Positions 1 through 8,693 of a stretch of 64,000 nt of DNA are shown here, piece by piece. Position 1 is the first letter of the stretch. Every line of letters begins with the position of its first letter. Both the position numbers and the translations under genes were made by a program. This DNA comes from Chroococcidiopsis sp. CCMEE 29 (GTDB lineage Bacteria; Cyanobacteriota; Cyanobacteriia; Cyanobacteriales; Chroococcidiopsidaceae), in the NCBI RefSeq assembly GCF_023558375.1, contig NZ_CP083761.1:1725001-1789000 (forward strand), given 5' to 3'. The notes beneath the pieces were generated by a model, which saw only the letters and a list, made by a program, of their open reading frames with translations, was not told the DNA's origin and did not search any database.

Positions 1-2
1 AA

Positions 3-1055
3 CTCATCCGGATCAAGCGTGAGTTTAGCTGTTCTAAGCGAGCCAATTACTACTTCAAGTTCTTCGTCTTCGTCGTGGACAATGCCGTAAACAACAGCAG
101 TGTGAACGTTTTCTTCTGTAACTAGGAAATCAGCAGCTTGGGGGATGGCATCTCGGTCATCGTAACGCAGGTACCCAACACCAGCAATGGAAAAGTTGTT
201 CTGTACAATGCGGTTTTTGAGCGATCGCTCAATTACATCCATCACCCGCTTTGAGCGATTTGCCTGTAGCACTGCTTTTAGCAGTTGGGAGTCATAAAAC
301 CGGCTGAGATATCCAGATGCCAGGAAATCCTCCTCCTGCGCTTGCATCAGCCCATTAGTATCGGACCGCAACCCATGCATTAAAGCAGTAGCACACTTGA
401 CATGTTGATTAATACTGTTATCTAGAACTAGCAAACCCGCCTGCAAGTATTGGGCAAAAATGGTGGATGTAGCTCTTACACTAGGACGGAGGTCGCTGAA
501 CTCTGCTTTAAGATTTCCCTGTAGGCTGTGATGGTCAATAAGCACAGTGATTGGGATACCTGCCTCTTGCAATAACGGCATCAGTTGGCTAGTTGTTCCC
601 TGGTTATCAATCAACACACAGCCTTGATAAATCGATAAATCTTTGCTCTTGGTAGTTTGAACTGGCCACCTTTGGGCGGGTAAACCAGTAAGCTTAACCA
701 GGGCAATGTTCTCTTGGTGGCTCAGGGTACCTGCATATACAATGTCGCATTCAATCTGATATTGTTCTGCCATTAATTGGTACGCCCAAGCACAGGAGAG
801 AGCATCAGGGTCGGGAAAATCTTGCAGAATGACGATCTGACGTTCGTGTTGGTGCCGCTCTAGAGTTTGCCGTAATGCCTCTGCCTTCTGACTAGGTAAA
901 GATATGACACGCTGAACCCCGTTGTTGCCAGACTCATTTGTTGATGGAGCGCTAGCCGGCAATTCAACAGGTGCTATGTTAGTTTGAGATTCATCTGGTG
1001 TTGGCTCGGTCGTAGATGGCAGAGTTTCAATCTGCTTGAACGAATTCAAATGCAT
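3..1055 (-). CDS. DHH-family phosphoesterase (NrnA-like), C-terminus beyond window
   Basis: My own translation from ATG at 1055 runs open for 351 codons to the window edge, so the C-terminus is missing. After a roughly 50-residue Pro/Thr/Glu-rich linker comes a DHH-family core: FPDPDALS (first acidic metal motif), then VLIDNQG and LIDHHS, the signature DHH motif that binds Mn2+. The family includes oligoribonuclease/pAp phosphatases (NrnA) and related cyanobacterial proteins. The expected role is hydrolysis of short RNAs or phosphorylated nucleotides in the cytoplasm; the exact substrate is inferred, not visible. A C-terminal DHHA1 domain would lie outside the window. Confidence 0.8.
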   Translation of the reverse strand, partial: MHLNSFKQIETLPSTTEPTPDESQTNIAPVELPASAPSTNESGNNGVQRVISLPSQKAEALRQTLERHQHERQIVILQDFPDPDALSCAWAYQLMAEQYQIECDIVYAGTLSHQENIALVKLTGLPAQRWPVQTTKSKDLSIYQGCVLIDNQGTTSQLMPLLQEAGIPITVLIDHHSLQGNLKAEFSDLRPSVRATSTIFAQYLQAGLLVLDNSINQHVKCATALMHGLRSDTNGLMQAQEEDFLASGYLSRFYDSQLLKAVLQANRSKRVMDVIERSLKNRIVQNNFSIAGVGYLRYDDRDAIPQAADFLVTEENVHTAVVYGIVHDEDEELEVVIGSLRTAKLTLDPDE

Positions 1056-1271
1056 AATTTATTTTGAGCGTGAGGCGCGAATTATGTAGACAGCCCTACA
1101 ATCAGCAGTTGACTGGTTGAGCCACACACTTACGATCTTCGCAAATAATTTGAATACTGGCAGCCAACCTAAGACTATATTTCTTTAGACAGAGATTTGA
1201 CCTGCCGATCCAAACTATGACTGTAACTATGATTTTTGGTTCCGGAGCATTATCAATTCTTAACAATATTC

Positions 1272-1769
1272 TTAAAGCCCAATCACATATTTTTGCCATT
1301 CATCGTGCAGTCCACTCTTGAGGTGTTTAGTCACTTCAAAGTAAAGACTACTGTACGGCTTACGGGGAGGATGACGTAAAAGCATGTGGGCTTCATGGGG
1401 AGTGCGGCTGCCTTTTTTGACGTTGCAGCGGACACAAGCTGTAACAATATTTTCCCAGCTATCGCCACCGCCGCGCGATCGTGGAATAACATGGTCCAGC
1501 GTCAATTCATCGCCAGTATAGCCACAGTATTGACAGGCGTGACTGTCACGGTGGAGGATGTTTCGGCGAGTTAGAGGAATTTCCTTGTAAGGAACCCGCA
1601 CATAATGACGCAGCCTGATAACTGTTGGGAGGGGAAACTCCGAATAAAGGTATTTACCATTGTGCTCGACCCGCTCTGCCTTGCCCTTGATTAATAGAAC
1701 AACTGCTCGCCGCCAGCTTGTGATATTGAGCGGTTCATAAGAGGCGTTCAGGACCAGGACCTTAGCCAT
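1272..1769 (-). CDS. HNH endonuclease family protein
   Basis: A 165-residue protein with a zinc-ribbon HNH domain: CQYC at about 79-82, then LDHVIPRSRGGGDSWEN (the H and N of the beta-beta-alpha metal fold) and CVRCN. The N-terminal half (VLVLNASYEPLNI, then WRRAVVLLIKGKAE) is typical of the stand-alone HNH proteins present in nearly every cyanobacterium. These are predicted nucleases of unknown biological role, not tied here to a restriction system or intron. It follows the DHH gene on the same strand direction, but a 216-bp gap separates them. The ATG start has no competitor. Confidence 0.85.
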   Translation of the reverse strand: MAKVLVLNASYEPLNITSWRRAVVLLIKGKAERVEHNGKYLYSEFPLPTVIRLRHYVRVPYKEIPLTRRNILHRDSHACQYCGYTGDELTLDHVIPRSRGGGDSWENIVTACVRCNVKKGSRTPHEAHMLLRHPPRKPYSSLYFEVTKHLKSGLHDEWQKYVIGL

Positions 1770-2272
1770 TGATGATCGCTACAGGCAATATTTTTACAAA
1801 ATAGTAACATAATTGCAGCTATTTATGCCCTGTTTAGTGTGGGCTATGGCATTTTTGGCTATTGCTACTGCTTTTTGGCTCATGAGTAGTGGTTATGCAA
1901 AGGCTACCACTCAGTACCACTACACTCAGATTACTATGTTTTAAGGTTGCCGCTTGGCTACCCAACCCCCCATAGGTCTAAGGCAACTCTCTGGAGAAAG
2001 TTGACGCGCCCAAACAGTGCCCACAATAAAGAAATAGCAAACGCTGCAATAACTGCAATCGCCTTACCGTGTGGAAACCTCGAGTTTCCCAGCAGACCTT
2101 ACGAGGCAAATTTAAGATGCCTAACAGCTTATTGGAGAGCAAAATGTACTAAAGATAGCTTTACACCTCTACGTCAAGTTGGCATCCATGCCCTTACTGT
2201 TGTCCGCTTGCTGTGATTGGTGCAATCAAGCGGAGAAATTGTCATTAATTTCATCATTGGGGGTGGTAGAAC
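1770..2272. other. Intergenic stretch, no convincing gene
   Basis: About 500 bp between the HNH gene start and a small membrane ORF. The open frames inside lack family resemblance and ribosome sites. One 39-codon frame from 1825 begins with a hydrophobic segment, but there is too little to call it a gene. It presumably holds the HNH promoter on the minus strand. Confidence 0.4.
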
Positions 2273-2533
2273 ATGGCAAAGCGGAACTATCAAGTCTTAA
2301 AGTGGCTTCCCTTAGCAGCCATTGGTATAGTATTTCCAGCAGCATATTTTTGGCTCTTTTTGTGGTGCCTGAACTTAAAAGTAAGTTTTTGGTTAGTTTA
2401 CGCAGTACTTTATGGAGGGGTAATCGCCTACTCTATCTCCTCGTATAAAACACAAATTACTCGTAAAAATCCAAATACACACTTATACCTTTCTACTCAA
2501 GCTGAGATTGTAGCTCAAGGCTCTTTGATTTGA
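2273..2533 (+). CDS. Small membrane protein, unknown function
   Basis: An 86-residue ORF starting MAKRNYQV, with two hydrophobic segments (about 11-30 and 34-52) and a short polar tail, so it is probably a two-pass inner- or thylakoid-membrane protein with both ends on the same side. I recognise no family. It sits 130 bp upstream of alanine racemase on the same strand. A competing ORF in another frame (2179-2448) overlaps it but has no membrane pattern. The call rests on composition and position only. Confidence 0.4.
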   Translation: MAKRNYQVLKWLPLAAIGIVFPAAYFWLFLWCLNLKVSFWLVYAVLYGGVIAYSISSYKTQITRKNPNTHLYLSTQAEIVAQGSLI

Positions 2534-2665
2534 GGTATAAGAACTACCAGTTGAATCAGTAGTGGAGTGATTACTGCTATACCTAGTGGTTAGTTTAAAA
2601 GCAGGGATTAGTTTAACCACTAACAATTAACCACTCAAAGCGGTGTCGAGAGGAGTGAAGTAAAA

Positions 2666-3862
2666 ATGACGTTGATCTGGGAGCAAACTTTTAGTATTGT
2701 CGAGACAAATCGGTGTGATGGCTTCGGTGGGCTGCGCCAACGCGCTTGGGTGGAAATTAATTTAGCGGCATTGGCATACAATGTACGTCAGGTCAAAAGC
2801 TTGTTATCACCAAAGACGGCACTGATGGCGGTAGTGAAGGCAGATGCCTATGGTCATGGAGCTGTACTGGTGGCTCAAACTGTTTTGCAAGCTGGTGCTA
2901 GTTGGCTAGGTGTGGCAACAGTGCCAGAGGGGATTGAACTGCGAGCAGCGGGAATTAAGGCTCCGATTTTGATTTTAGGCGCGACACACACAAAAGAACA
3001 GTTACAAGCGATCGCCCAGTGGCAACTACAGCCTACTTTGTGCAACTTGAAACAAGCTCTGGTATTTTCGCAAACGCTAGAAGCAATTAATGGTGACACC
3101 TTACCTGTACATATTAAGCTAGACACGGGAATGTCGCGGTTAGGACCGCTTTGGGAGCAAGCAGTAGAGTTTGTACAGTTAGTACAGCGGTTGCCGCATT
3201 TACGCATCGCCAGCATTTATTCCCACTTGGCAACGGCAGAAAGTCTTGATCAAACGGTGATGAGACAGCAACAAGCACGGTTTGAGACAGCGATCGCTCA
3301 AATCCAATCTGCTGGGATACCGCTACCTCCACTCCATTTAGCAAACTCAGGTGGCACCTTAACTGACTCATCCTTGCATTACGATATGGTGCGCGTGGGT
3401 TTAGCTGTCTATGGACTTTATCCAGCCGAGCATTTAAGAACCGCGCTCGATCTTAAACCTGCCTTGCAAGTTAAAGCACGAGTAACTCAAGTCAAGACTA
3501 TTCCGCCTCAGACTGGCGTAAGTTACGGGCATCAATTTATCAGCGATCGCGAACTCCGCCTTGCTGTGGTTGGCATTGGTTACGCTGATGGCGTGCCTCG
3601 CAATCTCTCTAACAAAATGACAGTATTAATTCGAGGTCAAAGACTACCACAAATTGGCGCCATTACGATGGATCAGCTAATGCTCGATGTTAGTACTATT
3701 CCCGATTTACAAGAAGGTGAAGTCGTTACCCTACTAGGACAGGAAGGAAAAGAACAAATTTCAGCTGATGACTGGGCATCTGAATTAGGCACCATTTCTT
3801 GGGAAATACTTTGCGGTTTCAAGCACCGACTGCCACGCGTGGCAGTCGGTCAGCCGTTATAG
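2666..3862 (+). CDS. alr: Alanine racemase
   Basis: Converts L-alanine to D-alanine for peptidoglycan, using PLP. The 398-residue length is normal, apart from a roughly 25-residue N-terminal extension before RAWVEINLAALAYNVR. The PLP lysine is K58 in AVVKADAYGHGA, and the second catalytic Tyr lies in VSYGHQF near residue 287. RVGLAVYGLYP and AITMDQLMLDVS are conserved blocks, and the C-terminus CGFKHRLPRV is typical. GAGGAGTGAAG lies upstream of the ATG and acts as ribosome site. The last codons contain a perfect 26-bp palindrome (separate entry). Confidence 0.96.
   Translation: MTLIWEQTFSIVETNRCDGFGGLRQRAWVEINLAALAYNVRQVKSLLSPKTALMAVVKADAYGHGAVLVAQTVLQAGASWLGVATVPEGIELRAAGIKAPILILGATHTKEQLQAIAQWQLQPTLCNLKQALVFSQTLEAINGDTLPVHIKLDTGMSRLGPLWEQAVEFVQLVQRLPHLRIASIYSHLATAESLDQTVMRQQQARFETAIAQIQSAGIPLPPLHLANSGGTLTDSSLHYDMVRVGLAVYGLYPAEHLRTALDLKPALQVKARVTQVKTIPPQTGVSYGHQFISDRELRLAVVGIGYADGVPRNLSNKMTVLIRGQRLPQIGAITMDQLMLDVSTIPDLQEGEVVTLLGQEGKEQISADDWASELGTISWEILCGFKHRLPRVAVGQPL
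3825..3850. repeat. Perfect 26-bp palindrome inside the 3' end of alr
   Basis: ACCGACTGCCACG is followed immediately by its exact reverse complement, so the 26 bases are fully self-complementary. They encode HRLPRVAV near the alr stop. In RNA this could form a hairpin and act as terminator or mRNA stabiliser although no T-run follows. In DNA it could be a protein-binding or recombination site. Confidence 0.7.
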
Positions 3863-3918
3863 CGATGAATAAGCCTTAAAGTCCTGTAGACTCGGTTTCA
3901 ACACTTTTGCCGCTTTGC

Positions 3919-4155
3919 TCAATGATGGTGTGGCAACAATACAGCTAATGTCTTTTCTATAACTGGATGTACAACTACTCGCAGTTCATGGGGGTATCGG
4001 GGCTGCGGATCGTCAACTAACCAGATAGGGGGCACCATCGTCGCTTCGTAGCTGGCGATGGTATCGAAGGTTCCAGGTTGAGATTTCAACTCAACTTTTT
4101 GTCCAGGTCGATACATAAATGCCTCTGCCCAATCTGCGTTTGTATCAAAGTTCAT
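3919..4155 (-). CDS. Small conserved-looking hypothetical protein
   Basis: A 78-residue ORF, MNFDTNADWAEAFMYRPGQKVELKS, then DTIASYEATMVPPIWLVDDPQPRYPHELRVV, and an HHH tail. It has no signal peptide or membrane segment. The pattern (basic beta-rich core, PPIWLV) looks like a small SH3-like or KOW-like beta barrel, but that is a guess. It is convergent with alr and 57 bp from it, and divergent from arsA. Codon use resembles the neighbours, so it is probably real; the function is unknown. Confidence 0.55.
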   Translation of the reverse strand: MNFDTNADWAEAFMYRPGQKVELKSQPGTFDTIASYEATMVPPIWLVDDPQPRYPHELRVVVHPVIEKTLAVLLPHHH

Positions 4156-4431
4156 GGTGAATCAAACGAACCGTATCTCCTGATACCAATTTTAAATCTC
4201 TTGCATCAACAAAATTTATATTCTGTAAATATTGCTACAATTTGTTATATTTGCCGCTCAGAACAGACAGTCAGGTGATCGCATTCAGTTTTGAATTAAA
4301 CTTGACAATTTGAACTAGATGCAGTAAGGGCATCTCAGAAGGCGCGATACAGCTTAGAGTGTTGAGATGGTTTCTTAAAAGAATTGATAGAGTGAATAAA
4401 CATTAATACTTTTCAAAATACGAAATTATCC

Positions 4432-5622
4432 ATGCGTGTAATCTTGATGACAGGCAAGGGGGGAGTGGGAAAAACCTCCGTTGCTGCCGCTACTGGACTG
4501 CGTTGTGCCGAACTAGGCTATCGGACACTTGTCCTTAGTACTGATCCAGCTCACTCCTTAGCAGATAGTTTTGACTTGGAACTAGGTCATGACCCTCGAG
4601 CGATTCGTCCGAATTTGTGGGGTGCAGAACTCGATGCACTTTTGGAGTTAGAGGGTAATTGGGGAGCAGTCAAGCGTTACATCACCCAAGTCTTACAAGC
4701 GCGTGGACTTGAGGGCGTACAAGCAGAAGAATTAGCAATTCTACCAGGCATGGATGAAATTTTTGGCTTGGTACGCATGAAGCGTCATTACGATGAAGGC
4801 GAGTTTGATGTCTTGATTATTGATTCAGCCCCAACTGGTACTGCTCTAAGATTACTAAGCTTACCTGAAGTCAGTGGTTGGTATATGAGAAGGTTCTATA
4901 AGCCGCTGCAAGGTATATCAGTTGCACTCCGACCTCTCGTTGAACCGATCTTCAGACCAATCGCTGGTTTTTCTTTACCGGATAAAGAGGTAATGGATGC
5001 ACCTTATGAATTCTATGAGCAAATTGAAGCTCTAGAAAAAGTATTAACTGATAATAGCCAGACTTCAGTCCGCCTCGTCACCAACCCTGAAAAGATGGTG
5101 ATCAAAGAGTCTCTCCGCGCTCATGCTTATTTGAGTTTGTATAATGTTGCAACGGATTTAGTAGTAGCAAATCGGATTATCCCTAACCAAGTCACTGATC
5201 CCTTCTTCCACAGGTGGAAAGAAAATCAGCAGCAGTATCGGCAGGAGATTCATGAAAACTTCCGTCCTCTGCCTGTTAAAGAAGTTCCTTTATTCTCAGA
5301 AGAAATGTGTGGCTTGGCAGCTTTAGAGCGGCTGAAGGAAACACTATACAAGGATGAAGACCCAACCCAAGTTTATTACAAAGAAACAACTCTCAAAGTA
5401 GTACAAGATAAAAATCAATATAGTTTGGAACTTTACTTGCCCGGTGTTGCCAAAGACCACATTCAACTAAGCAAAACTGGCGATGAGTTAAATATTACGA
5501 TTGGCAATCATCGTCGTAACTTAGTACTGCCACAGGCTTTAGCAGCTTTACAACCCGCTGGAGCGAAAATGGAAGAAGATTATCTAAAAATCCGCTTTAG
5601 TAACACTGTAGAGGTTTATTGA
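4432..5622 (+). CDS. ArsA/Get3-family ATPase with C-terminal Hsp20-like domain
   Basis: A 396-residue single-copy ArsA/GET3-type ATPase. The deviant P-loop GKGGVGKT is at residues 8-15, [13 protein letters not shown] (A-type switch) follows, and the switch region [16 protein letters not shown] is near residue 143. The last 90 residues ([11 protein letters not shown] to the end) resemble the alpha-crystallin/Hsp20-like domain that cyanobacterial and plastid ArsA homologues carry. Family members act in arsenite transport or in tail-anchored protein targeting; there is no ars operon here, so a chaperone-type role is more likely. Its TGA stop lies inside the end of the adjoining TnpB element. Confidence 0.88.
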   Translation: MRVILMTGKGGVGKTSVAAATGLRCAELGYRTLVLSTDPAHSLADSFDLELGHDPRAIRPNLWGAELDALLELEGNWGAVKRYITQVLQARGLEGVQAEELAILPGMDEIFGLVRMKRHYDEGEFDVLIIDSAPTGTALRLLSLPEVSGWYMRRFYKPLQGISVALRPLVEPIFRPIAGFSLPDKEVMDAPYEFYEQIEALEKVLTDNSQTSVRLVTNPEKMVIKESLRAHAYLSLYNVATDLVVANRIIPNQVTDPFFHRWKENQQQYRQEIHENFRPLPVKEVPLFSEEMCGLAALERLKETLYKDEDPTQVYYKETTLKVVQDKNQYSLELYLPGVAKDHIQLSKTGDELNITIGNHRRNLVLPQALAALQPAGAKMEEDYLKIRFSNTVEVY

Positions 5623-6895
5623 CACCCTCCCACCACTGATTCGGAGTACCGAATGCAGTGGGGGATTCCATAGAGTCGCCTCTAGGATTTCCTGGTTCCA
5701 CGAGTCCACTTAACCAACCGAAGTTACCCTCGACTAGCCAGAGGTGGTTCTCTCCCCAGGCGTGAGTTTCTGGCTGCCCACCAGTACTTTTTTCTACTCC
5801 CAAAACCTCTAGTCCTTTGACTAGAATGTTCTGGGCAGCATTATGATCGCGATGTATTTTCAGTCCACACTTCAGGCACTGATGAGTACGTTCACTCAAA
5901 GTCTTTTGAACTCGATGACCACAACCACTACAGTCCTGACTTGTGTATTGAGGTGGAACTGCCACTGTCACAATCTTGTGCAGCTTGGCAAAATACTCTA
6001 CCCACTCAATGAACATCGACCAAGATGCATCTGATATCGACTTAGCTAACTTATGGTTTTTGACCAGATTTCGCACTTGCAAGTTTTCATAGGCAATGAG
6101 GTCATAAGACGCTACTAACGCACCCGCCGTCTTTACAGCAAAGTCTTTACGCTGCCTACTCACTTTCAAGTGCTGTCTTGCCATTGTGTTGATGGCTTTT
6201 GTGCGGTTTTTACTGCCTTTGTTCTTTAAAGAAACTTTCTTTTGTAGCCGTTTGAGACGCTTCTCAGACTTCCTTAAACGGCGTGGGTTAGCTACTGTTT
6301 GCCCATCAGAATCTGTATAGAACAATTCCAGTCCTAAGTCAATGCCGACTATCGAGCCTGTATATTCGTGTTCGATTTCTCTGTCTACATCAACGCAAAA
6401 CTGAGCATAGTAGCCATCGGCTCTACGCACTACTCGAATTCGTTTAATCTGAGATATTTGATAGAAGTTGAGGTCCCGTGTACCCCACATTTCAAAAGTC
6501 CCAGCAGCAAAACCATCGGTGAAAGTTATTGATTTGCGGTCATCCGAAAGCTTCCAGCCTGACGTTTTATACTCAACTGAGCGAGTATTTTTCTTGAAGC
6601 GTGGGAACCCTTTCTTCCCAGGTTTTTTCTTCTTGCAGTTGTTGTAGAACCGAGCTATTGATTGCCAAGCACGTTCAGCACTGGCTTGCCTTGCCATTGA
6701 GTTGAGCTTACCTGCAAACTCAAACTTTTTGGCTAAAACCGCACATAACTTTGATAAGTCTCCTTTCCCTACGTTTTGATTGTCCATCCAATACCTGATA
6801 CAACTATTTCGCACAAATTGAGCAGTACGGATGGCTTCGTCTAGCCGCCCATACTGCTCGTTCGTGCTTTTTAGCTTGGTTTCAAGTACTATCAT
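5597..6895 (-). CDS. tnpB: RNA-guided endonuclease TnpB (IS200/IS605 OrfB family)
   Basis: A 432-residue TnpB. It has an N-terminal OrfB helix-turn-helix/WED region, then a RuvC-like nuclease split as GIDLG (first Asp, near 196), AYENLQ (Glu) and [10 protein letters not shown] (last Asp). A CSGC...CLKC zinc ribbon lies between the last two, so all catalytic residues are intact. The tail from [15 protein letters not shown] onward is encoded by right-end DNA, and the ORF runs through the element boundary into arsA, so the last eight or so residues are probably not functional. Family role: RNA-guided DNA cleavage that favours element retention. Confidence 0.93.
   Translation of the reverse strand: MIVLETKLKSTNEQYGRLDEAIRTAQFVRNSCIRYWMDNQNVGKGDLSKLCAVLAKKFEFAGKLNSMARQASAERAWQSIARFYNNCKKKKPGKKGFPRFKKNTRSVEYKTSGWKLSDDRKSITFTDGFAAGTFEMWGTRDLNFYQISQIKRIRVVRRADGYYAQFCVDVDREIEHEYTGSIVGIDLGLELFYTDSDGQTVANPRRLRKSEKRLKRLQKKVSLKNKGSKNRTKAINTMARQHLKVSRQRKDFAVKTAGALVASYDLIAYENLQVRNLVKNHKLAKSISDASWSMFIEWVEYFAKLHKIVTVAVPPQYTSQDCSGCGHRVQKTLSERTHQCLKCGLKIHRDHNAAQNILVKGLEVLGVEKSTGGQPETHAWGENHLWLVEGNFGWLSGLVEPGNPRGDSMESPTAFGTPNQWWEGVNKPLQCY
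5619..5670 (-). repeat. Right end of TnpB element 1 (guide-RNA scaffold hairpin)
   Basis: On the minus strand TGGAATCCCCCACTG pairs with CAGTGGTGGG (one bulged T), with an inner stem ATTCGG/CCGAAT, and then ends GGAGGGTGTCAA. The same architecture occurs at 25018-25081. In TnpB systems the RNA 3' end over this region forms the omega/re-RNA scaffold, and the flanking DNA supplies the guide. Confidence 0.75.
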
Positions 6896-6956
6896 GTATA
6901 AATTATAACTTATCTATTTTTGTTTTGGATAAGATGTTGAGTACCATAGATCCTGT

Positions 6957-7009
6957 CCGCGATTCATCTCACCGCCAAATCAAAGATTATGGCGGGAGCC
7001 TTCTCGCGG
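6957..7009 (-). repeat. Left-end stem-loop of TnpB element 1
   Basis: Nested inverted repeats: outer CCGCGA (6957-6962) with TCGCGG (7004-7009), inner CCGCC (6972-6976) with GGCGG (6991-6995). It lies 60 bp before the tnpB start and 23 bp from the dnaN stop, as expected for the subterminal hairpin of an IS200/IS605 left end. Confidence 0.6.
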
Positions 7010-7031
7010 TTGAAGGTAAAAGCTAAGTAGT

Positions 7032-8171
7032 TCAATTCCTAATTTGCACGGGCATGATTAGATAAGTCATTTTTAAACTACCCAGTGGAGTCAAAATTAC
7101 TGGACTGGTTGCAGTGTTCATCTGAATTTGAATCTCAGAAGATTGAAGCGCCTTTAATCCATCCATCAAATACTTAATATTAAAGGCGATTTCTAAACTT
7201 TCTCCTGAAGCTTGTGCTGGCATCAACTCTCTGCCACTACCAACATCTTGAGCATCAACAGATAAGGCTACTTCTTGATTAACGCTATCAATACTAAACT
7301 TAACAATATTGTTTTTCTGGTCTGCTAAGACAGCAATTCGTTCTAAAGCATTGAGCAAATGACGGCGTTCCAGCGAGATCTGTCGCTCAAATCGATGTGG
7401 AATCAGTTGACGATAAGCTGGGTATTGTCCTTCTAGCGTGCGGCTAGTTAAGCGTTGATCTGCCCATTCAAAGATGATTTGACCTTGATCGAAATTTAGG
7501 GTTACTGCTTCAGTAGATTGGCGTATCCCTAGCATTCGTTCTAGTTCGCGCAAGGCTTTAGCTGGTACTGTTACCTCTAATTGAGATAGTTCCTCGCTCT
7601 CTAGACTCTCGTTAGCAGTTTGCACAACTGCCAATCGGTGACCATCAGTTGCGGCAAACTCTAAAGTATCTTGTTGAACGGTTAAATGCAGACCTGTCAA
7701 AACTTGTTTAGTTTCATCAGCACTGGTAGCGAATAATGACCCCTTCAAGCCCTCAATCAACGCTTCTGCTGATAGATTTACTGCTTCACTTTTTTCCAGT
7801 ACTGGTAGTTCAGGAAATTCTTCTACACCCATGCCACGAACCTGATATCTTCCTGAAGCAGAGGTGATGGTAGCGCGGAGTGTTTCCTCCGCTTCATCTT
7901 CTAGTGCGATCGCGCCCTCAGGCAGCCGGGAAACAATGTCATTTAACAATTTAGCAGGAAGAGTAATTTCACCACCTGTTTCTATTTCAGCCGGAAAACT
8001 AGTCCGAATTCCCAAGCTCAGATCGAAGGCTGTCAAACTCACGCGCTGAGTTGAAACATCAGCTTGTAACAAAACATTAGCTAGAACCGGATGCGTCGGG
8101 CGTGAGGGGACGGCACGGCTAACCAGGGAAAGGTGGGTACTGAGGTCGCTTTGGTTACAAACTAATTTCAT
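7032..8171 (-). CDS. dnaN: DNA polymerase III sliding clamp (beta subunit)
   Basis: A 379-residue beta clamp, which forms a ring dimer that tethers DNA polymerase III to DNA. Recognisable blocks are MKLVCNQSDLSTHLSLVSRAVPSRPTHPVLANVLL at the start, FAATDGHRLAVV in the middle and MPVQIRN at the end (family consensus MPMR/V near the C-terminus). Length matches the family. It lies downstream of dnaA in the same direction, separated by the presumed origin. A TnpB element begins about 20 bp after its stop, so its natural terminator may have been displaced. Confidence 0.97.
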   Translation of the reverse strand: MKLVCNQSDLSTHLSLVSRAVPSRPTHPVLANVLLQADVSTQRVSLTAFDLSLGIRTSFPAEIETGGEITLPAKLLNDIVSRLPEGAIALEDEAEETLRATITSASGRYQVRGMGVEEFPELPVLEKSEAVNLSAEALIEGLKGSLFATSADETKQVLTGLHLTVQQDTLEFAATDGHRLAVVQTANESLESEELSQLEVTVPAKALRELERMLGIRQSTEAVTLNFDQGQIIFEWADQRLTSRTLEGQYPAYRQLIPHRFERQISLERRHLLNALERIAVLADQKNNIVKFSIDSVNQEVALSVDAQDVGSGRELMPAQASGESLEIAFNIKYLMDGLKALQSSEIQIQMNTATSPVILTPLGSLKMTYLIMPVQIRN

Positions 8172-8693
8172 GGGGTTGAGCTGCTTGGCGAGTTAGATTG
8201 ATTGGCGACCATTCAGAGGCGCTCAAACATTAGGCTTTACCTGGGTCAACGCTACATGGGTCTCGGGGATTGAGCTTGGGATTTACACTCTCGGTTAAAT
8301 CTGAACCCAGAAAAATATGGTAACACCCTGGCTAAGGTAATGCAGTTCAATTGCCATAACTCGGATGAACAAGACTATTACTATAAAATTTATTAAATTC
8401 TTTTAGTAGTAGTAGGGGCTGTGGAAATTGTGAAAAAAGTTTGGCAACTCTTTTCTAGCCATCGTTTTGGATACTAAAGGCTGTGGAAAACCTGTGGAAA
8501 AGACTAGGTCTTTTTCCACAAGGTATTTATACTCTGTCAAGTTTTCCACTCAAACCTTTTGGTTTTCCACAGGTTCTTCAACAGTTTTCCACAAAAAAAT
8601 TACTGTTTTTCCACAAACCATCATGTCTTAATCATTCTTTATACTTTTGTTAAGCTTAATGGCTGTGGATAGCTTTAGTAAGTTGAGTTACGT
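8172..8693. other. oriC: Probable chromosomal replication origin (oriC) with DnaA boxes
   Basis: The gene-free spacer between dnaA and dnaN holds a cluster of DnaA-box-like nonamers. TTTTCCACA occurs at 8512-8520, 8563-8571, 8585-8593 and 8607-8615, with TTTTCCACT at 8542-8550. The complement TGTGGAAAA is at 8482-8490 and 8493-8501, and looser TGTGGAAAT/TGTGGATAG at 8420-8428 and 8664-8672. AT-rich tracts at 8380-8405 and 8590-8660 could be the unwinding element. The dnaA-box cluster-dnaN order is the classic bacterial origin arrangement. Confidence 0.85.

Larger units (their letters stand above)
5619..7012 (-). mobile_element. TnpB-only IS200/IS605-type element no. 1
   Basis: The element is read on the minus strand: stem-loop left end (6957-7009), tnpB, then a stem-loop right end finishing in GTGTCAA at 5619. 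No TnpA tyrosine transposase is present, so it depends on transposition functions elsewhere. It fills almost the whole gap between arsA and dnaN. The right boundary is inferred from similarity to three other ends in this window; the left boundary is approximate. Confidence 0.75.

Noticed and set aside
1825-1944. 39-codon hydrophobic ORF, possibly a small membrane subunit
   Set aside because: Does not match any known small photosynthetic subunit and lacks a ribosome site.
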